45,860 nt of DNA, from IMG/VR virus record IMGVR_UViG_3300025154_000161, positions 1 through 45,860 of that record; one strand, written 5' to 3'. The notes under the pieces were generated by a model. The model was not told where the DNA came from. It saw only the letters and a list, made by a program, of their open reading frames with translations, and did no database searches. Made by a program: the position numbers and the translations under genes. This stretch comes from a virus. This document shows, piece after piece, positions 1 to 5,704 of the stretch. Each line of letters begins with the position of its first letter. The first letter of the stretch is position 1.

Positions 1-375
1 GTCCACGGAAGAGTTCTCCCTTGCCTCCACGGAAGAGTTCCCCCTTGCCTCCACGGAAGAGTTCTCCCTTGCCTCCACGGAAGAGTTCCCCCATGCGTCC
101 ACGGAAGAGTTCTCCCTTGCCACCACGGAAGAGTTCTCCCTTGCCACCACGAAAGAGTTCCCCCTTGCCTCCACGGAAGAGTTCTCCCATGCCACCACGG
201 AAGAGTTCTCCCTTGCCACCACGGAAGAGTTCTCCCTTGCCACCACGGAAGAGTTCCCCCTTGCCCGTTGAACAATTATCCTGACCGACGCCTTAATTTC
301 AATCTTGGTGTAATTGTCGAATCGCTCGGGCAGTGAGTCTAATTCACTTTGATTTGTAACTACGATTGTTTTCAC
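1..375 (-). CDS. Octapeptide-repeat (NSSV-type) protein, 3' part missing
   Basis: The gene starts at a GTG (375) behind a GGAGG-type SD and overlaps the end of the ribbon-helix-helix gene. A unique N-terminus of about 34 residues (MKTIVVTNQSELDSLPERF at the start) is followed by about eleven copies of an eight-residue repeat with consensus A-[RW]-[EG]-N-S-S-V-[VED]. Regular short repeats of this composition occur in phage and bacterial proteins and probably fold as a beta-solenoid; the function is unknown to me. The reading frame is open to base 1, so the protein continues beyond the window. The opposite strand is also open through the repeat, but it is low-complexity PPRKSSPL and has no SD. 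Confidence 0.75.
   Translation of the reverse strand, partial: MKTIVVTNQSELDSLPERFDNYTKIEIKASVRIIVQRARGNSSVVARENSSVVARENSSVVAWENSSVEARGNSFVVARENSSVVARENSSVDAWGNSSVEARENSSVEARGNSSVEARENSSVD
3..266. repeat. 24-bp tandem repeat, about 11 copies
   Basis: A 24-bp unit (core ccacggaagagttctccc) is repeated head to tail about eleven times with few substitutions. The period is exactly eight codons and most changes keep the minus-strand NSSV repeat pattern, so it is best explained as coding repeat. There are no spacers, so it is not a CRISPR array. Its place at the window edge suggests that an assembly broke inside the repeat. Confidence 0.9.
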
Positions 376-532
376 GATTTCCCCCCCCCTCCACAAAAGT
401 CTTGTACTCCGCAATGATTCTTCTGATCTCTGCCGCCATGGAAGTACCACCCGTTTTCGCTCGTTTCATGAGCCACTTTTTCAGGTCTTTGGGAAGATAA
501 AGTTCCGTTCTTTCCATTGTGTTCTTGCCCAC
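344..532 (-). CDS. Ribbon-helix-helix (Arc/CopG-like) DNA-binding protein
   Basis: A 62-residue protein. After MGKNTM comes a beta-strand (ERTELYLPKDL) and two helices (KKWLMKRAKTGG, then SMAAEIRRIIAEYK), the usual layout of small phage Arc/CopG-type repressors that bind DNA as dimers. The start is the GTG at 532, placed 7 nt after a GGAGG; the ATG at 517 is internal and lacks an SD. A run of nine C residues (381-389) lies in the C-terminal coding part, so the tail after the helices is sensitive to a sequencing slip. Target operators are unknown. Confidence 0.7.
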   Translation of the reverse strand: MGKNTMERTELYLPKDLKKWLMKRAKTGGTSMAAEIRRIIAEYKTFVEGGGNRENNRSYKSK

Positions 533-597
533 ATAATCACCTCCCTTCCTTGTACGGTTGCGTATACGGTAACATCTGGCAAAAAGAGAGTCAACAA

Positions 598-804
598 CTA
601 TTTCCGCTTCTTCCCAAACCTCTCAGCGTCGAACCCATCCCGCCCCTCGTTGACTGCGCGTTGAACCTGGTCCTCGTACAGCCTAAGCTCGCGGTAGGCG
701 CGGTCGTATTCATTCTGCGCTCGAAAGAGGTCTGCCCTTTTGTCTCCCAGATCACGACGCATGTTTTCCAGGCACTTTTGATGCCATTCAATCGGATGCT
801 TCAT
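598..804 (-). CDS. Small charged helical protein
   Basis: Sixty-eight residues, almost all predicted helical and rich in Arg, Glu and Asp, starting MKHPIEWHQKCLENMRRDL and ending in a basic FGKKRK tail. It resembles short phage proteins of the same pattern (MKHPIEW...GKDGFDA...), for which I know no function. AAAGG lies 7 nt before the ATG. The ORF at 808-1011 ends just upstream, so the two are probably translated together. Confidence 0.65.
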   Translation of the reverse strand: MKHPIEWHQKCLENMRRDLGDKRADLFRAQNEYDRAYRELRLYEDQVQRAVNEGRDGFDAERFGKKRK

Positions 805-807
805 TTC

Positions 808-1011
808 TTATCCTTTCCTGATTCTTTCCTTGATCGCCGCAACAACAATATCAATGATCCGATGCGCGTCCGAGTCAATGTAACCAAGCGTGCCTAAGCC
901 ATCGCAGATCTTGAGGCACCGTTCGCGTTCAAGGCTACGAACTTCCTTTGCGATATCAACTAGTTCTCCTCGATTATGGCAACATTGACAGCCTTCATAT
1001 TTGGCACACTG
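808..1011 (-). CDS. Small Cys-rich protein ORF without a standard start codon
   Basis: A 67-codon open frame between a TGA (1012-1014) and a TAA (808-810). It reads as convincing protein: a Cys/His cluster (CAKYEGCQCCHNR) then a helical body (GELVDIAKEVRSLERERC, then LGTLGYIDSDAHRIIDIVV). The frame holds no ATG, GTG or TTG upstream of the conserved-looking part. It overlaps the 3' end of the gene at 960-1250 and follows a GAGGAG. Either it uses an unusual start (ATC at about 939), is reached by a -1 shift from the upstream gene, or carries a small sequence error or lesion. Confidence 0.45.
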   Translation of the reverse strand, partial: QCAKYEGCQCCHNRGELVDIAKEVRSLERERCLKICDGLGTLGYIDSDAHRIIDIVVAAIKERIRKG

Positions 1012-1250
1012 TCAATAAGGCTCTTCCGGATGAAGTCACCCGCTCCCTTGGCAAGCTCAATCTCGAAAATCTTGGCGCTCAGGATGTCGCTTTGAGCCTT
1101 CACCTTATCGAGTTTGTCCAGAAGCCATTCCGAATTTTCGTCCCACCCGATTTCGTCCATGCACTCCATGGCTTCGGGTGCATACTCGCCTTCGTACCGT
1201 TCTACTCGCTGTGCGAAAATCACATAAAGTCTCATCGTCGCTCTTTTCAT
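960..1250 (-). CDS. Small phage protein of unknown function
   Basis: About 96 residues beginning MKRATMRLYVIFAQRVERYE and containing GEYAPEAMECMDEIGWDENSE, an acidic, Trp-containing central part. Its pattern (MRLYV-FAQR-ERYEGEYAPEA) matches small uncharacterised phage proteins I recall. The start could be the ATG at 1259, 1250 or 1235; none has an ideal SD, and 1250 follows GGGGG at short spacing. The 3' end overlaps the start-less ORF at 808-1011. Confidence 0.55.
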   Translation of the reverse strand: MKRATMRLYVIFAQRVERYEGEYAPEAMECMDEIGWDENSEWLLDKLDKVKAQSDILSAKIFEIELAKGAGDFIRKSLIDSVPNMKAVNVAIIEEN

Positions 1251-1275
1251 CGCCCCCATGTGCGCTGAGGCTTAT

Positions 1276-1470
1276 TCACCCCTCAAGCTCTCCACATAGG
1301 ATCGTCCAGGCGAGAGCCATGTAGATCCCCCATTTCTGAGCCAATCTCTCAACCTCGTATTGCGGCGGCATGCCGAAAGGTTGCCGATGAGCCGCACCCT
1401 GCCGATAACGAACACTTTTGTTCGCTATTCCACCAGCCCCGCAGGGGGAGCCAACATCACGATTGACCAT
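1276..1470 (-). CDS. Hypothetical small protein
   Basis: A 64-codon ORF overlapping the end of the upstream gene by 14 bp. The C-terminal third (YEVERLAQKWGIYMALAWT) is the most protein-like part and may contain a short hydrophobic helix. No clear SD is visible before the ATG at 1470 or the internal ATG at 1371, so the start is uncertain. I do not recognise it. Confidence 0.35.
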   Translation of the reverse strand: MVNRDVGSPCGAGGIANKSVRYRQGAAHRQPFGMPPQYEVERLAQKWGIYMALAWTILCGELEG

Positions 1471-1693
1471 CCATTGCGTGTTTTACGGTTGGGCATAGCC
1501 TGTCGGTGTTGTAGTTCCACCATCGCAACAACTTCTCCATCTCTGGTGGCCAATAAAACTGGACGGGACCGAAGTCTCTAAGCGTCTCAGAAAACCCATC
1601 TGGATGATAATAGATGGCGTACCATCGTCCGTTAAAAGTGACGAGGTTGATGGGCTTGTCTTCTCCCCACGACCACCCTGGCTTGTTTTTCAT
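1457..1693 (-). CDS. Hypothetical small aromatic-rich protein
   Basis: Seventy-eight residues rich in Trp, Tyr and Phe (GEDKPINLVTFNGRWYAIYY and PVQFYWPPEMEKLLRWW). No known domain is evident. It starts 4 bp after the stop of the upstream zinc-cluster gene and is the only plausible frame here, so it is a good coding candidate within the small-gene run. Confidence 0.55.
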   Translation of the reverse strand: MKNKPGWSWGEDKPINLVTFNGRWYAIYYHPDGFSETLRDFGPVQFYWPPEMEKLLRWWNYNTDRLCPTVKHAMDGQS

Positions 1694-1696
1694 TGA

Positions 1697-2071
1697 CTAT
1701 CCGCACCGCAAGCAGTGCCCGCAACCCGGACAGGGCCGCTTCACATCATCCAATACCTCACCGCATCTATCACACCGCTCGAGTCTTATCTCCGTGTGGC
1801 GCTCGCCGTAGTAGGGGTGGCGCCGGTCAAGCTGCGGGTGGGGTACTGTGTAGGGTTTCTGGTCTTCCATGTCATTCTCCCGACTGGGCGCGCTGGTAAC
1901 TCGCCTTTGTGCATGACGGCACGTAGCGTTATCTCTAAATATCAATCGTTCAGACGGATCTCCGTTCAATGCACAAGCCATCACCATGGCTTCATCTAGG
2001 GTTTTTGCGTGGACCGCAATACCCTCGGCCATTAGCCGACCTTTTCTGATCCGGTCGAAATTCCACCGCAT
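1697..2071 (-). CDS. Small protein with C-terminal zinc ribbon
   Basis: 124 residues. The C-terminus has four CxxC-type knuckles (CDRCGEVLDD, CPGCGHCLRCG), a probable zinc ribbon. The N-terminal half (AVHAKTLDEAMVMACALNG) looks helical. An AGGAG sits 5 nt before the ATG. An internal ATG (at about residue 68, MEDQKPYTV) has its own GGGAG at 7 nt, so a second, shorter product or two formerly separate genes fused in frame are possible. Confidence 0.55.
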   Translation of the reverse strand: MRWNFDRIRKGRLMAEGIAVHAKTLDEAMVMACALNGDPSERLIFRDNATCRHAQRRVTSAPSRENDMEDQKPYTVPHPQLDRRHPYYGERHTEIRLERCDRCGEVLDDVKRPCPGCGHCLRCG

Positions 2072-2083
2072 ATCATCTCCTGC

Positions 2084-2224
2084 CTAATCTTCGTCATCTT
2101 CCTCGAATTGGTCACAATCGCAAGACGGCGCTCCACCCTCAGATTCTAGCCGTCGAGGGCAATGATTTTCACACCAGTGCTGTCGTGTGCATGGTTCGTG
2201 TTTTTCGTTGACCATCTCGCCCAT
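2084..2224 (-). CDS. Small Cys/His-rich protein
   Basis: Forty-six residues with the cluster CTRQHWCENHCPRRLE and CDCDQF, probably metal-binding, and an acidic tail (EEDDED). The ATG at 2224 is chosen because GGGAGG lies 6 nt upstream; starts at 2230 and 2215 have worse spacing. It overlaps the C-terminal end of the gene at 2169-2765 in another frame. Confidence 0.5.
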   Translation of the reverse strand: MGEMVNEKHEPCTRQHWCENHCPRRLESEGGAPSCDCDQFEEDDED

Positions 2225-2765
2225 TCTCATCCTCCCGCCGACTGAGTGCGCCGATAACTCGGCCTGGTGCGCTCTCGTCCCATCCGATAGACTCATCGCC
2301 CATGTGGTGCTTACGATAGGCCATCTGAGTGGCGTTCAGGAGTTGATAGTTGCGCTGTTCGACTTCATGCGCCACGGCGAGCCACCCTCGTTGCATGGCT
2401 GGCTTCAGCTCGTCGAACTTCAAGCGCTGGTAGCACTCGGGGACCACCTCCGCAATTTGGTAGCGGTAGGTTTCGTACATGGCCGTGGCAACTTCTCGAC
2501 TCGATTCTTCCGCCGAGCCTATTGTGGGCCACTTGGGACCGACACGAACGCCTTCAACGATCCTGGATTGCTCAAACCATGCGTCGTATTCGACTTGCGG
2601 CATATCTTCAGGCAGTTCGTCCTCGTAAGACCATCCTTTCGGGTCGCAGCATGTTTCCCAATTAAAACGCTTTTCTCCGCACTCGAGACACTTCACGAGT
2701 ATGCCGCGCTTTTCCATGATTCGCATGTTTCTGACGAGCTTCCTAAAATTATAGTTCCGAGTCAT
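2169..2765 (-). CDS. Hypothetical protein with Cys cluster
   Basis: About 198 residues from the ATG at 2765 (GGAGGTGA, 5 nt upstream). Near the N-terminus it has CLECGEKRFNWETCCDP, likely a zinc site, followed by helical segments (EVATAMYETYRYQIAEVV, LAVAHEVEQRNYQLLNATQ). The last 35 or so residues are basic and overlap the next gene's start, so they may be non-conserved. Function unknown. Confidence 0.6.
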   Translation of the reverse strand: MTRNYNFRKLVRNMRIMEKRGILVKCLECGEKRFNWETCCDPKGWSYEDELPEDMPQVEYDAWFEQSRIVEGVRVGPKWPTIGSAEESSREVATAMYETYRYQIAEVVPECYQRLKFDELKPAMQRGWLAVAHEVEQRNYQLLNATQMAYRKHHMGDESIGWDESAPGRVIGALSRREDENGRDGQRKTRTMHTTALV

Positions 2766-2791
2766 GGGTTTCACCTCCATCCGCTTCCATC

Positions 2792-2896
2792 TCACCAAAG
2801 ACTAGCCCACCATTGACCCAACCACCTAAGTGGGTCGTGTAGAGCCAATCCGATTCCAAAGCCGGTTATCAGTAGCAAAAACTCATCCAGTGACAT
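2792..2896 (-). CDS. Small single-span membrane protein
   Basis: Thirty-four residues, starting MSLDEFLLLITGFGIGLAL and ending in a Trp-rich tail (LRWLGQWWASLW). One membrane-spanning segment fills residues 5-20. A GGGAGGG lies 5 nt upstream of the ATG at 2896, while the longer frame back to 2992 is a shadow of the overlapping gene. A role in lysis or membrane association cannot be assigned. Confidence 0.5.
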   Translation of the reverse strand: MSLDEFLLLITGFGIGLALHDPLRWLGQWWASLW

Positions 2897-2975
2897 GCTT
2901 TCCCTCCCTTTCGTTCTGTTTCTTGCTGTTTTCCATCCGGATCCTGATCGTGCAGACCCGACCCTTGCTTGCCAC
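2883..2975 (-). CDS. Very small basic protein, GTG start
   Basis: Thirty residues, MASKGRVCTIRIRMENSKK at the start and then charged. The GTG at 2975 follows a very strong SD (GGAGGGGAG, 4-6 nt away), the main reason to call it. It overlaps the next gene's ATG by 14 bp, as many genes here do. Confidence 0.4.
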   Translation of the reverse strand: MASKGRVCTIRIRMENSKKQNEREGKHVTG

Positions 2976-2988
2976 GATTCTCCCCTCC

Positions 2989-3384
2989 TCATCTACGTTG
3001 CCACTCGCTTGCCTTGTTTTTGCGCCTGTTCTCCGTGGTGCAAGGGATGCACTGATACGCCAGCCCGAATTTGTTTGCCGGTGTCCTGGGGAAATGCTCG
3101 GACGTGAAGGGCTTCTTCTCTTTGCATATATCACAGATATGGACTTCAGGCTTCTCGGTGTACCTGCCCTTGCTCTTTGGATCTGCTCGGTTCTGTTTGC
3201 CATTGGATGCGGTCCTTGTAATGGCTGAGTCGGGACACTTGAGACAGTAGGAATAGTCAGCGACATCCCCGCCTGGAACCGTGCCCTTTTCGGCCTGTCT
3301 GATCCTGGCGGCGCAGGGCGGCACGAATGATCGAGTATTTCACTTCGGGCAATGGAAGAGTGCTTGCGTGGCTAGTCTATTCAT
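2989..3384 (-). pseudogene. Zinc-finger protein gene interrupted by in-frame TGA
   Basis: The ATG at 3384 forms an ATGA overlap with the upstream stop. It reads MNRLATQALFHCPK, then TGA, and continues in the same frame as NTRSFVPPCAARIRQ, YCLKCPDSA and a second zinc finger (ICDICKEKKPFTSEHF, YQCIPCTTENRRKN). A Cys codon (TGC or TGT) at the TGA would complete a CxxC knuckle, so the break looks like a single-base nonsense change. The only later start is a GTG at 3324 without SD. TGA is used as an ordinary stop by neighbours, so recoding is unlikely. The C-terminal part resembles the Cys-rich half of HNH/endonuclease VII-like phage proteins. Confidence 0.55.
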
Positions 3385-3497
3385 CGTTTCACCACCCGGG
3401 TGTTCGCCCCTTCCCGCGCCATTTGGCATAGGCCGGCGACGAGAAAGCCGACGAATGTTCCGACAAATAGTCCGACTCCAAAAGCAATCCAGATCAT
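3381..3497 (-). CDS. Small membrane protein
   Basis: Thirty-eight residues: an N-terminal membrane span (IWIAFGVGLFVGTFVGFLV) followed by a short basic tail (AREGANTRVVKR). GGAGG is 7 nt upstream of the ATG at 3497. Topology and length fit the tiny membrane proteins common in phage accessory gene runs. Confidence 0.5.
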   Translation of the reverse strand: MIWIAFGVGLFVGTFVGFLVAGLCQMAREGANTRVVKR

Positions 3498-3513
3498 TCC
3501 GATTCCTCCATCA

Positions 3514-3729
3514 CTACCAATCTCCCCCGTCATTGGGGATATCAACTGAATCCACCAGATAATCCGGATCAACGCCGTCCGTGGACAACATTGCGCGCTC
3601 TCCGAGATCATTCTTCTTCATCACGCACAGCGTCCCATTGGCCGAAAACAGCCACAATGTATCGGGCCATTTCTTGGCGATTCGCTTCAAAGAGCGGATT
3701 GCCGCCGCCTCTTCCTTTGTCGGATTCAT
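3514..3729 (-). CDS. Small conserved-looking phage protein
   Basis: Seventy-one residues from the ATG at 3729, which follows GGGGGAGG at 6 nt. It begins with a helix (EEAAAIRSLKRIAKKWP) and continues DTLWLFSANGTLCVMKK, a pattern I recall in uncharacterised phage proteins (SLKRLAK-WP-LWLFSASGTLCVM). The acidic C-terminus ends GGDW. Function unknown. Confidence 0.6.
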   Translation of the reverse strand: MNPTKEEAAAIRSLKRIAKKWPDTLWLFSANGTLCVMKKNDLGERAMLSTDGVDPDYLVDSVDIPNDGGDW

Positions 3730-3751
3730 TTTCTGCCTCCCCCATGACTTA

Positions 3752-3985
3752 TCAAAAAGCTCCTCGGCCAAACCGCATTCCACGGTGTTCCTTACAGTGG
3801 TCCGCGCAACGATAGCATCCATTGTGGTCCGTGAGATTGCCGCATCCAGGAAGAAGGCATTTGTGCTTGGGACGATTCACTCTGTATCTACGCGGCAAAC
3901 AGGAGTGAATAATCGAGCCAATGTCAAAGATGTCATAAATGATACGGCTACCTCGATTCCTAAACAGAAAGACCTCATCTTCCAC
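3752..3985 (-). CDS. Cys/His-rich small protein
   Basis: About 77 residues from a GTG at 3985 (GGGAG 9 nt upstream); the ATG at 4009 is the longer alternative but its SD is too close. The C-terminal half has CLLPGCGNLTDHNGCYRCAD then HCKEHR, a probable zinc-binding module like that of small HNH-related or treble-clef proteins, but I see no catalytic HNH motif. Confidence 0.5.
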   Translation of the reverse strand: MEDEVFLFRNRGSRIIYDIFDIGSIIHSCLPRRYRVNRPKHKCLLPGCGNLTDHNGCYRCADHCKEHRGMRFGRGAF

Positions 3986-3987
3986 CT

Positions 3988-4125
3988 TTATCTTCTCCCT
4001 TCCCACCATTCCCCAAGTCGAGCCGCGCAGTCAACGAGCACGCCCAGGGCCACGAGCAGACCCGCGATGATCATCCCGACGAGCAGACAAAACCACACGA
4101 GATCCCATCCTTGCAGGTTTTCCAT
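3988..4125 (-). CDS. Small membrane protein
   Basis: Forty-five residues: MENLQGWDLVWFCLLVGMI followed by IAGLLVALGVLVDC, a single long hydrophobic span, and a charged tail (GEWWEGRR). GAGG lies upstream of the ATG at 4125, and the gene begins 15 bp after the previous stop. The larger ORF at 4031-4225 in another frame is a low-complexity shadow. Confidence 0.5.
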   Translation of the reverse strand: MENLQGWDLVWFCLLVGMIIAGLLVALGVLVDCAARLGEWWEGRR

Positions 4126-4139
4126 GATGGCCCCCCTCG

Positions 4140-4394
4140 TTACCCTTCCACAAACACGCGATCTTGACCGGCCACGCCGGGCGGCGTAATCTCCCGAATC
4201 TCACCCAGTTCCACGAGCCGGTCAATGTAGGCTATCATCATCCAAGAATCCCCCGCGATGCCCTTGCAGGCGTTCATGATCTTGAATGCTCCCGCTTCCT
4301 CAAGCAACTTGTGGGCTCGATCCCTAACCTTAAGAAAGTCTCGCTGCGCCTCTTCCGTGAAAAGCCTTGGTTTGATTTCTTTATATTGGTACAT
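4140..4394 (-). CDS. Small phage protein (MYxYKEIKPxLFTEE type)
   Basis: Eighty-four residues, helical, with MYQYKEIKPRLFTEEAQ, a helix FLKVRDRAHKLLEEAGAF, and GDSWMMIAYIDRLVELGEIR. I recall this pattern from short uncharacterised phage and prophage proteins; the second half looks like a winged-helix or helical bundle. It is the first gene of the leftward small-gene cluster and is preceded by a structured leader that can trap its SD (4408-4453). Confidence 0.65.
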   Translation of the reverse strand: MYQYKEIKPRLFTEEAQRDFLKVRDRAHKLLEEAGAFKIMNACKGIAGDSWMMIAYIDRLVELGEIREITPPGVAGQDRVFVEG

Positions 4395-4407
4395 GGTTTC
4401 CCTTTGA

Positions 4408-4453
4408 TCCCTCCTTGAGGAAGCCCGGCCAGGAAGGAGGGGACCTGACCGGG
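4408..4453 (-). promoter_or_regulatory. Possible SD-sequestering pseudoknot leader
   Basis: In the minus-strand transcript, 4453-4444 and 4433-4424 form a 10-bp stem (one G-U pair). Its 10-nt loop (4443-4434) contains CCCUCCUU, which is exactly complementary to AAGGAGGG (4416-4409), the SD region of the gene at 4140-4394. A 10-bp stem, 8-bp second stem and 7-nt linker make a sterically reasonable H-type pseudoknot, or a simple alternative hairpin. Either would block ribosome access. On the other strand the first stem has an A-C mismatch, so the structure favours the minus-strand RNA. Confidence 0.45.
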
Positions 4454-4654
4454 CGTTTGCCCCTGAGTGCTCGCGGGGGCGACGAGACCGGTTACTCGCT
4501 TCCGGCAGCCATTTCCATCAGGCGGGTTATGCGGCCATTGTGAGCGCCGCATCTACACAATACCCAATGTAGACTTAGGCCGACCTATACCGGGAGCCTC
4601 ATTCGTGCGGTCGGTCACACTGTCGAGGCCCCCCGCCCCATTATTGCGAGGCGC

Positions 4655-4765
4655 TCAGGTTTCCTTAATCGGCCCTTTCGAGCCGGTTGTTTTCGACTGG
4701 AAGATCTGCCCCCTGGTGATACTACCCACGTCCCGAGTTTTCGCCGCTCGCGCGGAGGCGGTCAT
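4655..4765 (-). CDS. Doubtful small ORF in the leader
   Basis: Thirty-six codons, MTASARAAKTRDVGSITRGQ at the start, ending KTTGSKGPIKET. There is no good SD. Its interest is that the C-terminal KTTGSKGPIK is encoded by the 4665-4696 repeat copy, and the other copy reads NTGSRGPLK in the matching frame, so the repeat keeps a protein-level pattern. It may equally be untranslated leader. Confidence 0.25.
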   Translation of the reverse strand: MTASARAAKTRDVGSITRGQIFQSKTTGSKGPIKET

Positions 4766-4822
4766 TTTTTCATGCTCGGCCTTCCAGGCATTTTAACGGC
4801 CCTCTCGAGCCGGTGTTTTCAA
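4665..4822. repeat. Pair of imperfect 30-bp direct repeats
   Basis: Copies lie at 4665-4696 and 4791-4822, sharing cggccctytcgagccgg and a following tgttttc. Each has a small internal inverted repeat (CGGC...GCCG). They could be protein-binding sites, weak bidirectional stem-loops in the leftward leader, or remnants of duplicated coding sequence. Confidence 0.5.
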
Positions 4823-4832
4823 TGGTAGGTAA

Positions 4833-4861
4833 AGAATCGGCGAAAATTCCGGGTATGTCAA
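4833..4861 (-). promoter_or_regulatory. Possible leftward sigma70 promoter
   Basis: A perfect -35 TTGACA (4861-4856), 17-bp spacer, and a weak -10 GATTCT (4838-4833, 3 of 6 matches). It would drive the leftward small-gene cluster with a leader of about 430 nt. Confidence 0.3.
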
Positions 4862-4882
4862 GCACAAAATGAAAGATTTTTA

Positions 4883-4910
4883 TTGCAATTCTGAAATACT
4901 TTGATACGAT
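4883..4910 (+). promoter_or_regulatory. Probable rightward promoter of the HTH gene
   Basis: TTGCAA (4883-4888), 16-bp spacer, TACGAT (4905-4910), each 4 of 6 to consensus, 30 nt before the HTH gene's ATG. The AT-rich segment includes the palindrome ATTGCAAT over the -35, a candidate operator for autoregulation. Confidence 0.4.
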
Positions 4911-4939
4911 GTCTTCACGTCATTTTAAAAGGGGAAGGC

Positions 4940-5137
4940 ATGTTTCGAGAACCACGGAAGGAAGATATTGCACGAGCGCTTGGCATCTCGCCAGTGACGC
5001 TCTGGCGCTACGAGTCGGGGCGGTCGGAATGGCCCGCGAAACTGGCGCGGGAGTATGCCAGGATTACGAGAAAGAAGTTGAGTGAGGTACTGGAAGAAAA
5101 GGGGGATTCCAATGCAAGACATCCAGGAGATGGTTGA
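4940..5137 (+). CDS. Cro/C1-type helix-turn-helix regulator
   Basis: Sixty-five residues from the ATG at 4940 (AGGGGAAGG upstream). Residues 8-40 form a helix-turn-helix: KEDIARALGISPVTLWRYES, with the glycine turn and a recognition helix, then GRSEWPAKLAREYARIT. It lacks a dimerisation or peptidase domain, so it is a small Cro-like protein rather than a full CI. It is on the strand opposite to almost all other genes and shares a control region with the leftward cluster, fitting a repressor or switch role. It overlaps the next gene by 26 bp. Confidence 0.7.
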   Translation: MFREPRKEDIARALGISPVTLWRYESGRSEWPAKLAREYARITRKKLSEVLEEKGDSNARHPGDG

Positions 5138-5411
5138 TTTGCTGGAAAAGGAGGGATGCAATCCAGTTCGGTCGGAGCTTGGTGGAGAATCATTCCAACG
5201 CAAGATCCAGTTCTCTGCATGTGGGGTTGACCATTACATTGAATGGTGGTCCAACACAGCCTACCTGACTATCGGTGATTTGTATTCGAACTACATCCCC
5301 TTTGACAAGCTGTCTGTCGATGTTGCTTGGCCGTCATGTCGTCGCGGGCTTCGATTCAGTGAGGGTGATCGGTTCATTGTCGTGGCTACCAAGAAGCTTG
5401 ACTGGCAATAG
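5112..5411 (+). CDS. Hypothetical protein, co-transcribed with the HTH gene
   Basis: Ninety-nine residues from the ATG at 5112 (GGGGG about 8 nt upstream). An N-terminal helix (MQDIQEMVDLLEKEGC) is followed by a beta-rich part (YIEWWSNTAYLTIGDLYSN, GLRFSEGDRFIVVATKK). I do not recognise it. Its coupling to the HTH gene suggests a partner or antagonist role, but this is inference only. Confidence 0.55.
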   Translation: MQDIQEMVDLLEKEGCNPVRSELGGESFQRKIQFSACGVDHYIEWWSNTAYLTIGDLYSNYIPFDKLSVDVAWPSCRRGLRFSEGDRFIVVATKKLDWQ

Positions 5412-5704
5412 AGCGGGTTGAGCCCGGAAGGGTTCCCCAATAAAATCAACGTGGTGCACAACAAGGAGACTGAGCGATGAACTGGAAAGCCAGGGACCAC
5501 CCCGGAACGGTCGGAACATAATCCGCGGAAGCGGATACTTCCGAAGAATCTTGCAAGTAGGTCAAATTTGTGCTTCGAAGTACCGGCCGGCCGCCGTATC
5601 GGTTGATGGGGCTGTGTCAGACGAGCAGCTTGGCGGCTGGTCGTGCAGTAAATCTATGTAAAGGCATTGGGAGCTTCGGGTTGTCCGAATGTCTCCCCGA
5701 CAAA
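5412..5704. other. Convergent intergenic region with hairpins
   Basis: The region lies between the end of the rightward pair and the end of the leftward structural genes. It holds a 14-codon ORF with a good SD (5477-5521) that I do not call, and two mutually exclusive hairpins: ATCCGC/GCGGAT with a GGAA loop (5521-5536) and CGGAAG/CTTCCG (5526-5543). An imperfect inverted repeat CATTGGGA/TCCGAATG lies further right. None has a U-tract, so a terminator function is not proven. Confidence 0.4.

Larger units (their letters stand above)
4395..4939. other. Divergent regulatory region
   Basis: The longest stretch without a confident gene separates the leftward small-gene cluster from the rightward HTH gene. 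It holds the pseudoknot leader, two copies of a 30-bp repeat, a doubtful 36-codon ORF, and back-to-back sigma70-like promoters around 4833-4910. This is the layout of a phage control region. Confidence 0.5.

Noticed and set aside
1-270. CRISPR-like repeat array
   Set aside because: The units abut without spacers and have a codon-multiple period, so this is a coding tandem repeat.
21-284. Plus-strand ORF of PPRKSSPL repeats
   Set aside because: It has no SD and no unique sequence. The minus-strand frame through the same repeat has a GTG start, good SD, a unique N-terminus and a known-type NSSV repeat.
4031-4225. 64-codon minus-strand ORF, Arg/Gly-rich
   Set aside because: It is out of frame with two well-formed genes (3988-4125 and 4140-4394) and has shadow composition.
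4500-4830. tRNA-like TTCGAGCC segments
   Set aside because: The flanking bases do not form a T-arm, and no acceptor or anticodon stem can be drawn around either copy.
4900-5140. Full lysogeny module next to the HTH gene
   Set aside because: Only one small Cro-like protein is present. No integrase, excisionase or CI-type repressor was found, so a temperate lifestyle cannot be claimed.
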